DNA of 64,000 nucleotides from a virus. The notes below the pieces were generated by a model. It saw nothing but the letters and a program-made list of their open reading frames with translations. It had not been told where the DNA came from and searched no databases. The position numbers were made by a program, and so were the translations under genes. Where the stretch lies: the IMG/VR virus record IMGVR_UViG_3300005825_000057, positions 1 through 64,000 of that record; one strand, given 5' to 3'. Positions 24,995 through 33,776 of this stretch are shown here, one piece after another. How positions within the stretch are numbered: position 1 is the first letter of the stretch; each line of letters opens with the position of its first letter.

Positions 24995-25072
24995 ATTGAT
25001 TTTTCTCCTTAGAATATTATAGGAATTTTTCTACACAATCCAATTGTCCTTGGCCCACGGAGCAAGAAAAAA

Positions 25073-25540
25073 ATGAAATGTTTATTGATAGAAACTAAAG
25101 ACAAACGAAAATTTATTACACAAGAAAAATATTTGCACCAATTAGTTGAATTTTCAAAAACTTTTGGAGCAACTATCTCAATTATAGAAGCCGAGGATGT
25201 AAAGCCTTTAAAAATCGAAGAATTAGCACCGGCTATATGTAATCAAAACTACAAAAACGAACGACTTAAATACGAAGTATTAGAAACCAAAATCAAAAAA
25301 GAGGTAAAAAATAGGCACAAAATGCTAAAGACAGCCTCTAAAATCCAAGAATATATTTACGGAAAATTCTTACAAAAAGAAACGGTTTCATTGAAAGAAC
25401 TGAAAAAGAGATTCAAGAGATATGAGCTAACTGATGCGGCATTGTGCAACCATGTCAGAAAGACGAAAGAAAGCCTCGAAAAACAAGGACATACCATCCA
25501 AAAAGTCGGCGGCGGAATGTACAGAATTCAATCGAATTAG
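25073..25540 (+). CDS. Probable DNA-binding protein, winged-helix-like C-terminus, 155 aa
   Basis: A basic coiled region (about 70-110) is followed by a C-terminal 50-residue segment, SLKELKKRFKRYELTDAALCNHVRKTKESLEKQGHTIQKVGGGMYRI, with the helix-turn-helix-wing pattern ending in a GGGMYRI beta hairpin. Likely a transcription or replication regulator. GGAG precedes the ATG. It is bounded downstream by a strong terminator. Confidence 0.6.
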   Translation: MKCLLIETKDKRKFITQEKYLHQLVEFSKTFGATISIIEAEDVKPLKIEELAPAICNQNYKNERLKYEVLETKIKKEVKNRHKMLKTASKIQEYIYGKFLQKETVSLKELKKRFKRYELTDAALCNHVRKTKESLEKQGHTIQKVGGGMYRIQSN

Positions 25541-25554
25541 AAATATCAGCAAAT

Positions 25555-25593
25555 AAAAAAACCCTGCCATGTGTTGTGGCAGGGTTTTTCTTT
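25555..25593. terminator. Bidirectional intrinsic terminator
   Basis: ACCCTGCCA and TGGCAGGGT form a 9-bp stem with a 7-base loop, flanked by six A on one side and a run of T on the other. It separates the convergent winged-helix gene and recombinase gene and can serve both. Confidence 0.9.
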
Positions 25594-25611
25594 TAACTAT
25601 TCAATTCAATT

Positions 25612-26865
25612 TCATTCATCATCTTCTTCATTGGCATCGTCACTTGTACGATCCAATTCATCATCAATCATTTCGTCATCTTCATATCCAGTAACATCGG
25701 TTTCAACAACGTCTCCACCGACTTGGAAATCAATAGCGGCCATATAAGGAGCAAGGTATTCTTTAACCTCTTCTTCGCTGGCAGCATCAATTAACGAAGG
25801 ACACTTATACAAGACTTCAATCGGAATGTCATTCCGCTCCAAGGAAGCCTTAAACTTAACTTCCGACCCACCAGCCCAAGGTTCCTTGACCGCAAAGTTC
25901 CCTGCACCTTTGATCTCAATACGCCCTGCGTCCAGCAAACAAGAAAGCAAGCCGCTGATTGGATCAATTCCATAGTCGAATAAAAGTCTAATATTCTCTG
26001 ATTCAACAAATGGATGATGGGTCTTGTTTTTAACATTCTTTACACGAATGTTAATTCCAAGAATTTTCTTTTTCTTGGCAGTAATCTTTCGTTCAATCTT
26101 TTTCATCGTCGAAGTTTCGAGACGACAAGAAGCATAGAACGGTAAAGCGTTACCACCACCAGCAGTCGTTTTAGGATTGCCGTACATTACGCCAATCTTA
26201 TCTCTGGTCTGGTTAAGAATGATAACTGTAGCACCATTCTTTTCCATCACAGTATTTAACTTACGAAACTCCTTAGAACAAATCTTGGCTCTTTCGCCCG
26301 GTTGTTCTTTACCACCCACAATTTTTTTGAATTGTTCTTGAGTGTATTTTTCTGGGAGTTTAATTTCATTCAATTCACGCTCACAAGGACTGACGCCAAT
26401 TGAATCATATACGATTGCAATCTGAACGTCTGGACCTTTCTTGGCACGAATGAATTCAATCGACTTATACATCTTCTTGAAAACCTGCTCTAACGATTGA
26501 GGCGTGTGTCTGACGACTCGCTTCAAATCGCAGTGAGAGGCTGTTTTGATAAACTCTTTGTTAGCAGCGTTTTCGCAATCCTCTAAAACAGGAACGCCAT
26601 TTTTACGCTGACAACCAAAAAGAATATTGGTGCCAATCAAAGATTTACATGAAGAGTTAGGTCCATATACCTCAGTTAGTTTGCCACCCGGCACACCACC
26701 TGTTATGAATTTTCCACTGCAAATATAATTGATGGCCAGACTTCCAGTATCTACAAAATACTTAACAGAATCTATTGCATCAAGAATATCGCCTTGTGTC
26801 TGCTCGGCAAATTCTTGGAAGAAATCCAAGTCATCATCGCCGCTACTTGCTTTTTTTCTGGCCAT
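25612..26865 (-). CDS. uvsX: RecA/UvsX family recombinase
   Basis: 417 aa strand-exchange recombinase. Walker A reads GPNSSCKS (about residues 68-75), with Cys where canonical RecA has Gly; T4 UvsX also departs from Gly here. HTPQSLEQV (about 120-128), an AIVYDSIG Walker B strand (about 149-156), loop GGGNALPFYAS (about 236-246) and GIDPISGLL (about 296-304) align with UvsX/RecA. The C-terminus is acidic (more than 15 Asp/Glu), as in UvsX. Works with the SSB encoded upstream in recombination-dependent replication and repair. ACGGAG precedes the ATG. Confidence 0.93.
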   Translation of the reverse strand: MARKKASSGDDDLDFFQEFAEQTQGDILDAIDSVKYFVDTGSLAINYICSGKFITGGVPGGKLTEVYGPNSSCKSLIGTNILFGCQRKNGVPVLEDCENAANKEFIKTASHCDLKRVVRHTPQSLEQVFKKMYKSIEFIRAKKGPDVQIAIVYDSIGVSPCERELNEIKLPEKYTQEQFKKIVGGKEQPGERAKICSKEFRKLNTVMEKNGATVIILNQTRDKIGVMYGNPKTTAGGGNALPFYASCRLETSTMKKIERKITAKKKKILGINIRVKNVKNKTHHPFVESENIRLLFDYGIDPISGLLSCLLDAGRIEIKGAGNFAVKEPWAGGSEVKFKASLERNDIPIEVLYKCPSLIDAASEEEVKEYLAPYMAAIDFQVGGDVVETDVTGYEDDEMIDDELDRTSDDANEEDDE

Positions 26866-26884
26866 TGTTTACTCCGTGATTTAT

Positions 26885-26932
26885 AAAAAAAGGGATGACT
26901 GTAACCTTATATTACAGTCATCCCTTTACGAG
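26885..26932 (-). terminator. Intrinsic terminator between ssb and uvsX
   Basis: A 16-bp stem (AAAGGGATGACTGTAA and TTACAGTCATCCCTTT) with a run of seven A/T on the uvsX side forms a strong intrinsic terminator for the SSB transcript, leaving the recombinase to its own promoter or to read-through. Confidence 0.9.
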
Positions 26933-26937
26933 ACAAC

Positions 26938-27951
26938 TTAAACTGCGTCCAATTCCTTCATAAAGTCATCGTCAGCAAGCAATTCTTGCTCTTCAGATGG
27001 CTTAGAAGTTTCAGCCGTTTGAGTTACCAACTCAGAGCGTACTGAATCATCGCCCGCTGTAGCTGCTGGTGTTGAAGTTTCTTCACCAACGCCTGTTGCA
27101 TTGCGGAATTCGTCAAGATCATCATCTTTTTCGGATTCGCCTTCTTGAACCATTCCAAGGTGAACACGCAAAGCGTGTCTCAATTCTTCTTCGGTCTTGA
27201 CCTTACGAAGAGCTTGAAGATCGTGGATGTTTTCGAGCCATGTATCCAACTCATCGGATTCACCGGCAGGAGATTCACCCTCGAACTTGGAAAAGTCGTA
27301 GTTGGGGAATTCACGAGGACCACTCTTGGTGATCTTCTTGACAACCTTGAAATCACGGCCCGAAACAGGATTCGTGATGTCGCCCAAAGGAGTTTCGCCA
27401 GCGTCTTTATCGCCAACAATGGCTCGCATGATTTTGGCATGAACTTGTTTGCCACAAGAATAAATCTTGGGACCAACATTTTTTTGGACTTCACCAGTCT
27501 TCGGGTCTTTTTCTTGGCGAACGATTACGTTGTAGTAATATCGTTCTACAGGCTTAATATCTCTGGCTCTGTTCTGCTGAGCTTCTTGCTCTTTACCACT
27601 CATGGATTCAGACTTTTGCCATAGATCGCTGTAATACTTGCAGATAATGCAGTCGCCCTTCCACGATGGCACGAGCTTGCCATTTCTTTCAATCTGCACC
27701 AATTCTTTTGGACAGTGATATGCCCGTTTTTGTTTGGTGGTAGGATTTGTAAGAGTGTGAGTGCGAGTAGCACAAAACAACTTGGTGCCCTTTTTACGGG
27801 GCAAGAATCTCATCAACACGAAGCCTTCACGCTCAGGCATTCGCACAAATTTGGCAAGATATTCTTCGTTGTTATTTCCGGGTTCGGCGTTCACACGCTC
27901 GGACTCCATCATAACTTCGTTCATATCCAGCGCTTCATAGGCCGTACTCAT
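26938..27951 (-). CDS. gp32: Single-stranded DNA-binding protein (T4 gp32-like)
   Basis: 337 aa. The central domain has the zinc ligands of the gp32 type: H near residue 95, then CPKE, then CIIC (about 117-120), and a KPVERYYYNVIV strand typical of the OB fold. The C-terminal 100 residues are very acidic (protein-interaction tail that contacts polymerase and recombination partners). AAGGAG lies six bases before the ATG. Placed directly upstream of UvsX, separated by a terminator. Confidence 0.85.
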   Translation of the reverse strand: MSTAYEALDMNEVMMESERVNAEPGNNNEEYLAKFVRMPEREGFVLMRFLPRKKGTKLFCATRTHTLTNPTTKQKRAYHCPKELVQIERNGKLVPSWKGDCIICKYYSDLWQKSESMSGKEQEAQQNRARDIKPVERYYYNVIVRQEKDPKTGEVQKNVGPKIYSCGKQVHAKIMRAIVGDKDAGETPLGDITNPVSGRDFKVVKKITKSGPREFPNYDFSKFEGESPAGESDELDTWLENIHDLQALRKVKTEEELRHALRVHLGMVQEGESEKDDDLDEFRNATGVGEETSTPAATAGDDSVRSELVTQTAETSKPSEEQELLADDDFMKELDAV

Positions 27952-28118
27952 TTCAGTCTTCTCCTTAGTCGTAAATAAAGTCAGAACAAGTCTTCGTTAA
28001 CGTCACATTTTTCGTCAGCGTCTTGTTCACATTTGCAGTTATAAAGTATATCGGCAGGTTGGTCAATTGACTTTAGTTTATTTTTGGAAAATACAGAAAG
28101 TTGTATGTACAACCTACT

Positions 28119-28322
28119 TTATCGACGGCTCTTATTTTCGACTGCCGCCTCGACCAATAAAGAAACAAGGTCGATAAGGAACTCTTCCCTATCGCCCTTG
28201 TGAAATTTGAGATAAGTTTTAACTCGCTCTTTTGCTTGGACAAAATCCGAATCGTCTGCAAAAAGAATATGAAGAAATTTTTTGTGTTCATCGAACTTTT
28301 TGTTCGTATTTATAAAACGCAT
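28119..28322 (-). CDS. Hypothetical protein, 67 aa
   Basis: Helical, charged; GGAGGG before the ATG. The frame stays open past its TAA stop for another 45 codons (to 27981), encoding a Cys- and Asp-rich segment, but I see no good start for that segment as a separate gene. No family recognised. Last of a five-gene run from the methyltransferase-like gene. Confidence 0.6.
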   Translation of the reverse strand: MRFINTNKKFDEHKKFLHILFADDSDFVQAKERVKTYLKFHKGDREEFLIDLVSLLVEAAVENKSRR

Positions 28323-28345
28323 ACACCCTCCTGATGCTAAATTAT

Positions 28346-28774
28346 TTAGGCATCAACAGGTGTTTCTTCCTCACTTTTTACTTCTTCAGGCTGTTCAGCC
28401 TGCATAGCAATTGCCTTCTTGTGTAGAGCATCAAGTTTATCTTTCATGGACATATGACCTTCGGATTCCAAGTCATCATTAACTTGCTTCCGCAATTCTT
28501 GCTCTTTATCATATTCTTCTTCCAAAGCCTGTAACAATTCCAAATTCTTGGCAATTTGCTCTTGGGCACGAGACGCACGAGATTTCTCTCGTTCCTCTTG
28601 AAGAAGAGGATCATTCAAAATAGGCATTGTCTTTGGAGACAATTCTTTCTCCAACTTGTTTTTCGCCTCTTCCTCTTTACGCATAGTTCGTATCATATTT
28701 CTACGATACAAAACACGCTTTTTGGCGATTTTTTCTCTTTCCTTCTTTTTCTTTTCTTTTCTTCTGTTGTTCAT
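28346..28774 (-). CDS. Hypothetical coiled-coil protein, 142 aa
   Basis: Nearly all Lys/Arg/Glu: a basic first 40 residues, then a long heptad-like helix (about 60-120), with an acidic tail. Possibly a scaffold, assembly or capsid-associated protein given its place directly downstream of capsid-like genes; this is inference. Confidence 0.6.
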   Translation of the reverse strand: MNNRRKEKKKKEREKIAKKRVLYRRNMIRTMRKEEEAKNKLEKELSPKTMPILNDPLLQEEREKSRASRAQEQIAKNLELLQALEEEYDKEQELRKQVNDDLESEGHMSMKDKLDALHKKAIAMQAEQPEEVKSEEETPVDA

Positions 28775-28776
28775 TT

Positions 28777-29481
28777 TTACCCTCTAATAATAGGCATATC
28801 GTTTGTTTCGACAGCACCAGCCCAATTAAGTTTGCCGCCGTCTCGTGCTTTCTGAGTTTCAGAAAATCCTAATTCACGATCAGCCAGTAATTTTATATTA
28901 CCGGGGACAAAATAAATGTCCGAAACATTTTGCTCCCTGCCTACATCATCGACAATTTTCAGAATTGTAGACATCCCCATTTGCTCACGGCCAAATACAG
29001 GATATTTTTTATCCGGGGTCAATCTCAAATTCTTCTTTTTGACTTCTGGCATTTGCGGTAATTCTGGCGAGAATATAACAAAATCAATGGGACGACCCAA
29101 AGAAGCACTTCCATTTGGATGGGGTGGTGCCAAATTCTGAGACGCTGTTTGAGCTACCTGCATTTGATTATTTTCAGGTGGCGATTCCACTTCTTGTATA
29201 ATAAGACTTGATGCTTGGTCAAACAAGAATTTTCTATTCTTAATTACAACGCCGCCATTAGCTTCTTTGAAGCTAATCGGCTTTTTAGAAAGCTCTACAA
29301 TTTCCACATCAACAACAAATATGTCTCTTCGAGCAAGCTGCGCCATTACAGCACCAGCTAACTTTTCAAGAGGCACATCTTCAAATGGATCGCCCACTTT
29401 CTTTTTAAGCGATTTCGTTTCTTCTTTATCGTAATCGCCATCTTTTTTCGTGTAATATTTGTAAGTTACTTCAAAACCCAT
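28777..29481 (-). CDS. Hypothetical protein, 234 aa
   Basis: Starts with GGAGG seven bases upstream. Beta-rich N-terminal half, a proline-rich linker with an Asn/Gln-rich stretch near 100-130, and a globular C-terminus. No family recognised. Lies between a capsid-like gene and a coiled-coil gene, so a structural role is possible. Confidence 0.6.
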   Translation of the reverse strand: MGFEVTYKYYTKKDGDYDKEETKSLKKKVGDPFEDVPLEKLAGAVMAQLARRDIFVVDVEIVELSKKPISFKEANGGVVIKNRKFLFDQASSLIIQEVESPPENNQMQVAQTASQNLAPPHPNGSASLGRPIDFVIFSPELPQMPEVKKKNLRLTPDKKYPVFGREQMGMSTILKIVDDVGREQNVSDIYFVPGNIKLLADRELGFSETQKARDGGKLNWAGAVETNDMPIIRG

Positions 29482-29483
29482 GA

Positions 29484-30395
29484 TTAAACCTCCGATCCAT
29501 TCTCTTCTTCATAACTTAGTGTTTCTTGCTCAAAGTTATTCAAAGTAATGGAGCCATAATACGAAGCATTGATAAGTTTTTTGTTGTATCGAACCAAAAT
29601 GCCGTTTTCCGAAAGTGAAAATGGCAAATATGGAGAATAAATGTAACCAGAAATATAATGATTTTTTGGATTCTTGTAACCCAACAAAATCTTTTCTACA
29701 GGAACATCAAATTCATACAAATTCCAACGATCATCAAGTTTTGGCCTTAAAACCTCACAAACCTTGGGATTTGCAACAATCCAAGTTGCCTCATAAGGAG
29801 TCTTGGTGCCAATATATGCACTCATGCCTTCTACAAGAGAAAACAAATGATCTTCACCCTGATAATCATATTGTTTATTGTCACATATGCTTAATAAATC
29901 GGTAATGATCTCTTTGGAAATTTCCTTGGCATATTCTTCTGAGAAAACAGCTACCAATTCAGCTTCTCGATCTAAGTTGTAACTAAATCCGTCCGATTCA
30001 CTCTTTTGCCACAAAAGTGGAAGAAATCTAGTCTTCACAGAAGAAAGAGAAGAACGAACTCGCATCTCTTCATTTGTGTAATAAACAAAGTCTTCGGGCT
30101 TGCGAGCAGCTTGAATAGAAACTAACTTGAACCCAAGAAAATCTTGATTAAAAACTCGTCTGACAACTGGAATGCTACAACGCTTCCATTGTTCGCTACC
30201 AGCATAGTTTTCATTCCATAACCGCTGGTTTTCAAGTAGCTCTGATACTTGACGTGCAATATACGGATCGGTGATACCCTTTAACAAGCCAGTCACCTTC
30301 CATTTATTGCAGTTTTCATAACAACCTTTTATGTAATCTTCTGCAAAATTCAAATTGCGAAGTAAACCTACTTCTTCTCTAATTAACTCATCCAT
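29484..30395 (-). CDS. T4 gp23-like capsid-fold protein, 303 aa
   Basis: Shows the motif order seen in T4-type major capsid proteins: KTRFLPLLW...LDREAEL followed by FSEEYAKEISKEIITDLL (about residues 120-175), then ATWIVANPKVCEVL (about 220-233), and a late LLGYKNPKNHYISGYIYSPYLPF block (about 252-274). It is shorter than T4 gp23 (521 aa) and gp24 (427 aa), so it may be a minor or vertex paralogue rather than the main capsid protein. I chose the ATG at 30395 because GAGG lies five bases upstream. Confidence 0.6.
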   Translation of the reverse strand: MDELIREEVGLLRNLNFAEDYIKGCYENCNKWKVTGLLKGITDPYIARQVSELLENQRLWNENYAGSEQWKRCSIPVVRRVFNQDFLGFKLVSIQAARKPEDFVYYTNEEMRVRSSLSSVKTRFLPLLWQKSESDGFSYNLDREAELVAVFSEEYAKEISKEIITDLLSICDNKQYDYQGEDHLFSLVEGMSAYIGTKTPYEATWIVANPKVCEVLRPKLDDRWNLYEFDVPVEKILLGYKNPKNHYISGYIYSPYLPFSLSENGILVRYNKKLINASYYGSITLNNFEQETLSYEEENGSEV

Positions 30396-30402
30396 ATTAA
30401 CC

Positions 30403-31032
30403 TCATTTTTGTAAAATGCCTGTACCATAACGAGTCTCAAAAGATATAGGCGGGCGATTTACACTTTCACTAAAAGCAAAAAACGCATCACTTGCGGATT
30501 CATTCCGCTTGACATACTCAGTAACAACTATGCCATTCTCGGCAACATAAGGCCAGATAAATTCCAAATAAGATAAGTGGTCATCATAGTTCATTTCTTC
30601 ATTGATAATGACCATATCCCACTTTATTGGTGAAATTTTCTCCACAAACTCGTCATCATACATATTATTTATGTAGACAGATATTACTCCTTTATAATTG
30701 AGCTTTATGTTGTTTACACCCATCCTAAAAGAAAAGAATTCTTCAGCCGGGCGTCGAAAAGCCATAAAGTGTTCTACACTCTTACAAGAAACCAAAAAAC
30801 TACTTTCTAGTAAGCCAAGTCCAAAATTAAGGGAAAGAATGTTTTTAGGAGAAATGAATTTGCCAAGATGATAATAAAATGGAGCATATCTAGGATCAGA
30901 ATAAGCAGGCGAACGCCGACAAGACTCGTTAATCATAGCCATTCTGTCCAACAATATTTTGCCGTTTACAAATTCTCTTTCCAATAAGATGGAAATATTT
31001 TTCTGAAGAAGTAACAAATCAATTTTTTCCAT
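30403..31032 (-). CDS. Possible Rossmann-fold methyltransferase, 209 aa
   Basis: The central ILSLNFGLGLLESSFLV segment looks like a degenerate SAM-binding loop, followed by WDMVIINEEMNYDDHLSYLEFIWPYVAENGIVVTEY, typical of class I methyltransferases (acidic post-II motif, then a helix). Motif I lacks the usual GxGxG. Function remains uncertain. Seven bases upstream of the capsid-like gene. Confidence 0.45.
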   Translation of the reverse strand: MEKIDLLLLQKNISILLEREFVNGKILLDRMAMINESCRRSPAYSDPRYAPFYYHLGKFISPKNILSLNFGLGLLESSFLVSCKSVEHFMAFRRPAEEFFSFRMGVNNIKLNYKGVISVYINNMYDDEFVEKISPIKWDMVIINEEMNYDDHLSYLEFIWPYVAENGIVVTEYVKRNESASDAFFAFSESVNRPPISFETRYGTGILQK

Positions 31033-31063
31033 AACGCTCTAATAGAGTGAGAGGATACAAAAC

Positions 31064-32209
31064 ATGCAGAAATTTGATTTTTTAATTGTGGGGTCTGGGT
31101 TCTTTGGAGCATCGTTCGCAAGAACTGTTGTAGACGCCGGAAAAACCTGTTTGGTCATCGAAAAAAAAGACCATGTTGCGGGGGCTGCTCATGACAGAAA
31201 AGTAAACAATTACTTTGTATCAAGCTATGGGGCACACATCTTCCATACAAAAAGCAAAGATATATGGGATTTTGTTCATCAATTTGGGGATTTTACACCT
31301 TTCGTAAATAGACCAAAAGTCGTGTCTGGGAACAACATTTATTCTTTCCCAATTAACTTGATGACGCTTCACCAATTATGGGGTGTCAAAACGCCAGAAG
31401 AAGCACGATTGAAACTACAAGAAGTAACCGCACCTTATAAAATCAATCACCCTGCCAATTTTGAAGAATGGGCACTCTCAATGGTTGGCGAAGAAATCTA
31501 CCGTACTTTCTTTTATGGATACACAAAAAAACAATGGATGAAAGAACCCAAGGAATTGCCCTCATCTATCATCCAAAGACTACCAATTAGACTGACTTAT
31601 GATGAAAACTATTTTACCACAGAGTATCAAGGAATGCCATCTGAAGGCTATACAAAACTTGTTCAAAATATGCTCGATGGCATAAAAGTCGAAACAAGCG
31701 TAGATTTTCTAAAGGATAAAGACAAATGGTCCAATCTTGCAAAAATGATAGTTTATACCGGCCCCGTGGACGCCTTGTTCAATTACGAACATGGGGAACT
31801 GGAATACAATACACTGAGGTTCGTTCAAGAAGAGAGATATGGCGACGTGCAGGGGAACGCCGTGCTAAACTATGTCTCAGAAGATGTCCCTTACATCAGA
31901 AGTATTGAATATAAGCACTTTTATAAACATGGCGATTTGGTCAAGCACTACAATCCAAATGCTGGACCCAATAAAGACCTAAGCATTATCGCCTATGACT
32001 ATCCTGTGCCCTATAAAGAACAACCCGATCCATTTTATCCAATCAGAGATGCACGAAACTCTGAGATTTATGAAAAATACGCTAACTTAAAAAAGAATTA
32101 TCCCAACATCATCTTCGGAGGAAGATTGGGAGAATACAAATATCTCGACATTGACCAATCTGTGGCTTCGGCCATAACGAAAGCTAAAAAGGTGTTGCCA
32201 AATGTATGA
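31064..32209 (+). CDS. glf: UDP-galactopyranose mutase
   Basis: 381 aa flavoenzyme matching Glf: GxGxxG at VGSGFFGASFA (about 8-18) binds FAD; GAHIFHT (about 57-63) with the catalytic-site His; KQWMKEPKELP (about 150-160); FGGRLGEYKYLDIDQ (about 352-366). It converts UDP-galactopyranose to UDP-galactofuranose. It overlaps the next gene, a putative sugar transferase, by eight bases, which suggests the two build a Galf-containing glycan. GAGAGG precedes the ATG; divergent from the methyltransferase-like gene. Confidence 0.95.
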   Translation: MQKFDFLIVGSGFFGASFARTVVDAGKTCLVIEKKDHVAGAAHDRKVNNYFVSSYGAHIFHTKSKDIWDFVHQFGDFTPFVNRPKVVSGNNIYSFPINLMTLHQLWGVKTPEEARLKLQEVTAPYKINHPANFEEWALSMVGEEIYRTFFYGYTKKQWMKEPKELPSSIIQRLPIRLTYDENYFTTEYQGMPSEGYTKLVQNMLDGIKVETSVDFLKDKDKWSNLAKMIVYTGPVDALFNYEHGELEYNTLRFVQEERYGDVQGNAVLNYVSEDVPYIRSIEYKHFYKHGDLVKHYNPNAGPNKDLSIIAYDYPVPYKEQPDPFYPIRDARNSEIYEKYANLKKNYPNIIFGGRLGEYKYLDIDQSVASAITKAKKVLPNV

Positions 32210-33233
32210 TGCAGAATTCCATGTAATGGCCTCAGAAAAAGATGAATTCAATTTCAGAATACACAATTTTCTGGAATATGGACTTTACAATTACAACAAA
32301 TACAAAATCAAAATATTACTGCTTCTCAAAGAGAATCCAGAAAGCACATTGGAAAAAGATTTAGAAAAATATCAAAAAGAAAATTGTGATATTCAAGTAA
32401 TTCGTTTTCCTCAAGACGAACCTTCACACAAAAAATTTACTTATATCACTGAAATATTGCCCAAACACATAGATGATGCTCGCTGGTTTATTGGCATTGA
32501 TGACGACACAATTAACGATATTGATAGGTTGATTGATAGACTTGACGAAGATTTTGATTGGGAAGACAAATACTACGTCTCAACAGAACCCATGAAAAAT
32601 GTTCAACCAATGGAATACGATTTAGCTCTTTTGTTTGGTAAAGAACATTGGTATTGTCCTATTGGTGGACCATATCACGAATGGGAAATATTTTGTTTAA
32701 GTCAAAAGGCTGCAAGAACAATAATAGAAAACGAAAATTCGATGAAACTTCTCAATATGAGAAAGAAAATCTCCAAAGGATGGGGAGATCATTGTATGGG
32801 GGTAGCTGCTAAATTCGCCAAAATTTACCCAATCGGAACAACCTATATCAGTGGTACTCACATGATAGCCGAACACACCATTTTAGATGGATGGATCGTT
32901 CATTGTCATCACATTTATAAATTACCGGGAACCAATCATATTTTGCCAATCTTAAAAGCAAGACAAAATAACAATTTTGGCGGCAAAAAAATCTTCTTAT
33001 CAGAAGTTTCCCAAGACAAAATTGAAGATAGAGGATTCTTTGCTTTAGATAAAAAAGGAGTAATGACTGGTCCTCCAAATTTCAGAGCAGTAGGAATTTG
33101 GAATACTCATTCTGAAAAAAGGCTCGACTTACATTTTTTTGAGGAAGACAAAGTAGTGGAATTCGATTTGACTAAAAGCGATATGTCAAAAGAGAAAAAA
33201 GACCAAAAAAGATTTAGAATCATAACTGCATAA
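32202..33233 (+). CDS. Putative glycosyltransferase coupled to Glf
   Basis: 343 aa. WFIGIDDDTINDIDRLIDRL (about residues 94-113) places a DDD motif after a hydrophobic strand, the usual metal/UDP-sugar site of GT-A enzymes, in a fringe-like setting. GWGDHCMGVAAK (about 188-199) matches the downstream WGxDD-type catalytic block. The eight-base overlap with glf makes it a good candidate galactofuranosyltransferase, although a different donor cannot be excluded. C-terminal 60 residues are charged. Confidence 0.6.
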   Translation: MYDAEFHVMASEKDEFNFRIHNFLEYGLYNYNKYKIKILLLLKENPESTLEKDLEKYQKENCDIQVIRFPQDEPSHKKFTYITEILPKHIDDARWFIGIDDDTINDIDRLIDRLDEDFDWEDKYYVSTEPMKNVQPMEYDLALLFGKEHWYCPIGGPYHEWEIFCLSQKAARTIIENENSMKLLNMRKKISKGWGDHCMGVAAKFAKIYPIGTTYISGTHMIAEHTILDGWIVHCHHIYKLPGTNHILPILKARQNNNFGGKKIFLSEVSQDKIEDRGFFALDKKGVMTGPPNFRAVGIWNTHSEKRLDLHFFEEDKVVEFDLTKSDMSKEKKDQKRFRIITA

Positions 33234-33239
33234 AAAGAC

Positions 33240-33265
33240 CCACCAGAGCTTGCACTCTGGTGGGC
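33240..33265 (-). terminator. Hairpin with T-run on the minus strand
   Basis: CCCACCAGAG and CTCTGGTGGG form a perfect 10-bp stem just after the Glf/transferase pair. A T-run lies only on the minus strand, so as an intrinsic terminator it would act on leftward transcription; rightward it may only stabilise the 3' end. Confidence 0.7.
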
Positions 33266-33313
33266 TATGAATACCCGGCTCGCACGGGGTTCGCTTCAAA
33301 ATTGCAACCCTTC

Positions 33314-33336
33314 GAGTGTAGATATTATATACACTC
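33314..33336. promoter_or_regulatory. Inverted repeat in the promoter region of the 71-aa gene
   Basis: GAGTGTA and TACACTC form a 7-bp inverted repeat around an AT-rich core that includes TATTAT, upstream of the gene at 33360. It could be an operator overlapping a promoter or an RNA hairpin in the leader. Confidence 0.4.
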
Positions 33337-33359
33337 AATCAGATAAAAATAGGGGTTAT

Positions 33360-33575
33360 ATGAATCTTCCAAGTTTTAACGAATGGCTTTTGGTAAAAGA
33401 AGGTAAAAAGAACAAATTATCACCAGAAGTACGAGCATTCATTGCTGGTAAAACAACTAGCGTAAAATTGCCTGCTGCTCCTGTTGCTCGTGGCCATCAA
33501 GCACATATTAGTGGTGGTGGGGCACACAAAAACAAAAAAGCATATGATCGCAAACAAAAGTGGAATCAAGAATAA
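33360..33575 (+). CDS. Short protein with FNEWL N-terminus, 71 aa
   Basis: Starts at the ATG at 33360 (AGGGG upstream), beginning MNLPSFNEWLLVKEGKK, an example of the recurrent F-x-x-[FW]-[LI] peptide. The rest is basic with Ala/Gly/His-rich segments. Flanked by terminators on both sides, so probably a single-gene unit. Possibly a small internal or virion protein. Confidence 0.6.
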   Translation: MNLPSFNEWLLVKEGKKNKLSPEVRAFIAGKTTSVKLPAAPVARGHQAHISGGGAHKNKKAYDRKQKWNQE

Positions 33576-33612
33576 AAAAAAGGGACTAAACAACAAGTTT
33601 AAGTCCCTTTAT
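33576..33612. terminator. Bidirectional intrinsic terminator
   Basis: AAAGGGACTxAAAC and its complement GTTTxAGTCCCTTT form a long hairpin with a 5-base loop, A-rich on one side and T-rich on the other. It separates the 71-aa gene from the convergent deaminase gene. The 164 bases beyond it (to 33776) hold only a short minus-strand frame rich in Cys pairs with no convincing start. Confidence 0.85.
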
Positions 33613-33776
33613 CTTTGGCTAAATTTGTTTGAAACAACCTGACAAATGGCTACAACCATCTTTGCCCTGCAATCGGAACATTTCACTTTTCGAGACACAA
33701 TCAAACATCCTTGCAGACAGTCGGAATGTGTTTTTTCTCAAAAATAGAGATTTTGGTCAATCCAAAGACACCTTAT

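Noticed and set aside
27981-28118. Separate small gene after the 67-aa protein
   Set aside because: The open frame continues the upstream frame after TAA and has only a weak TTG start; read-through is possible but unsupported.
33613-33776. Small minus-strand Cys-pair protein
   Set aside because: The frame is preceded by a stop with no convincing start codon or ribosome site.
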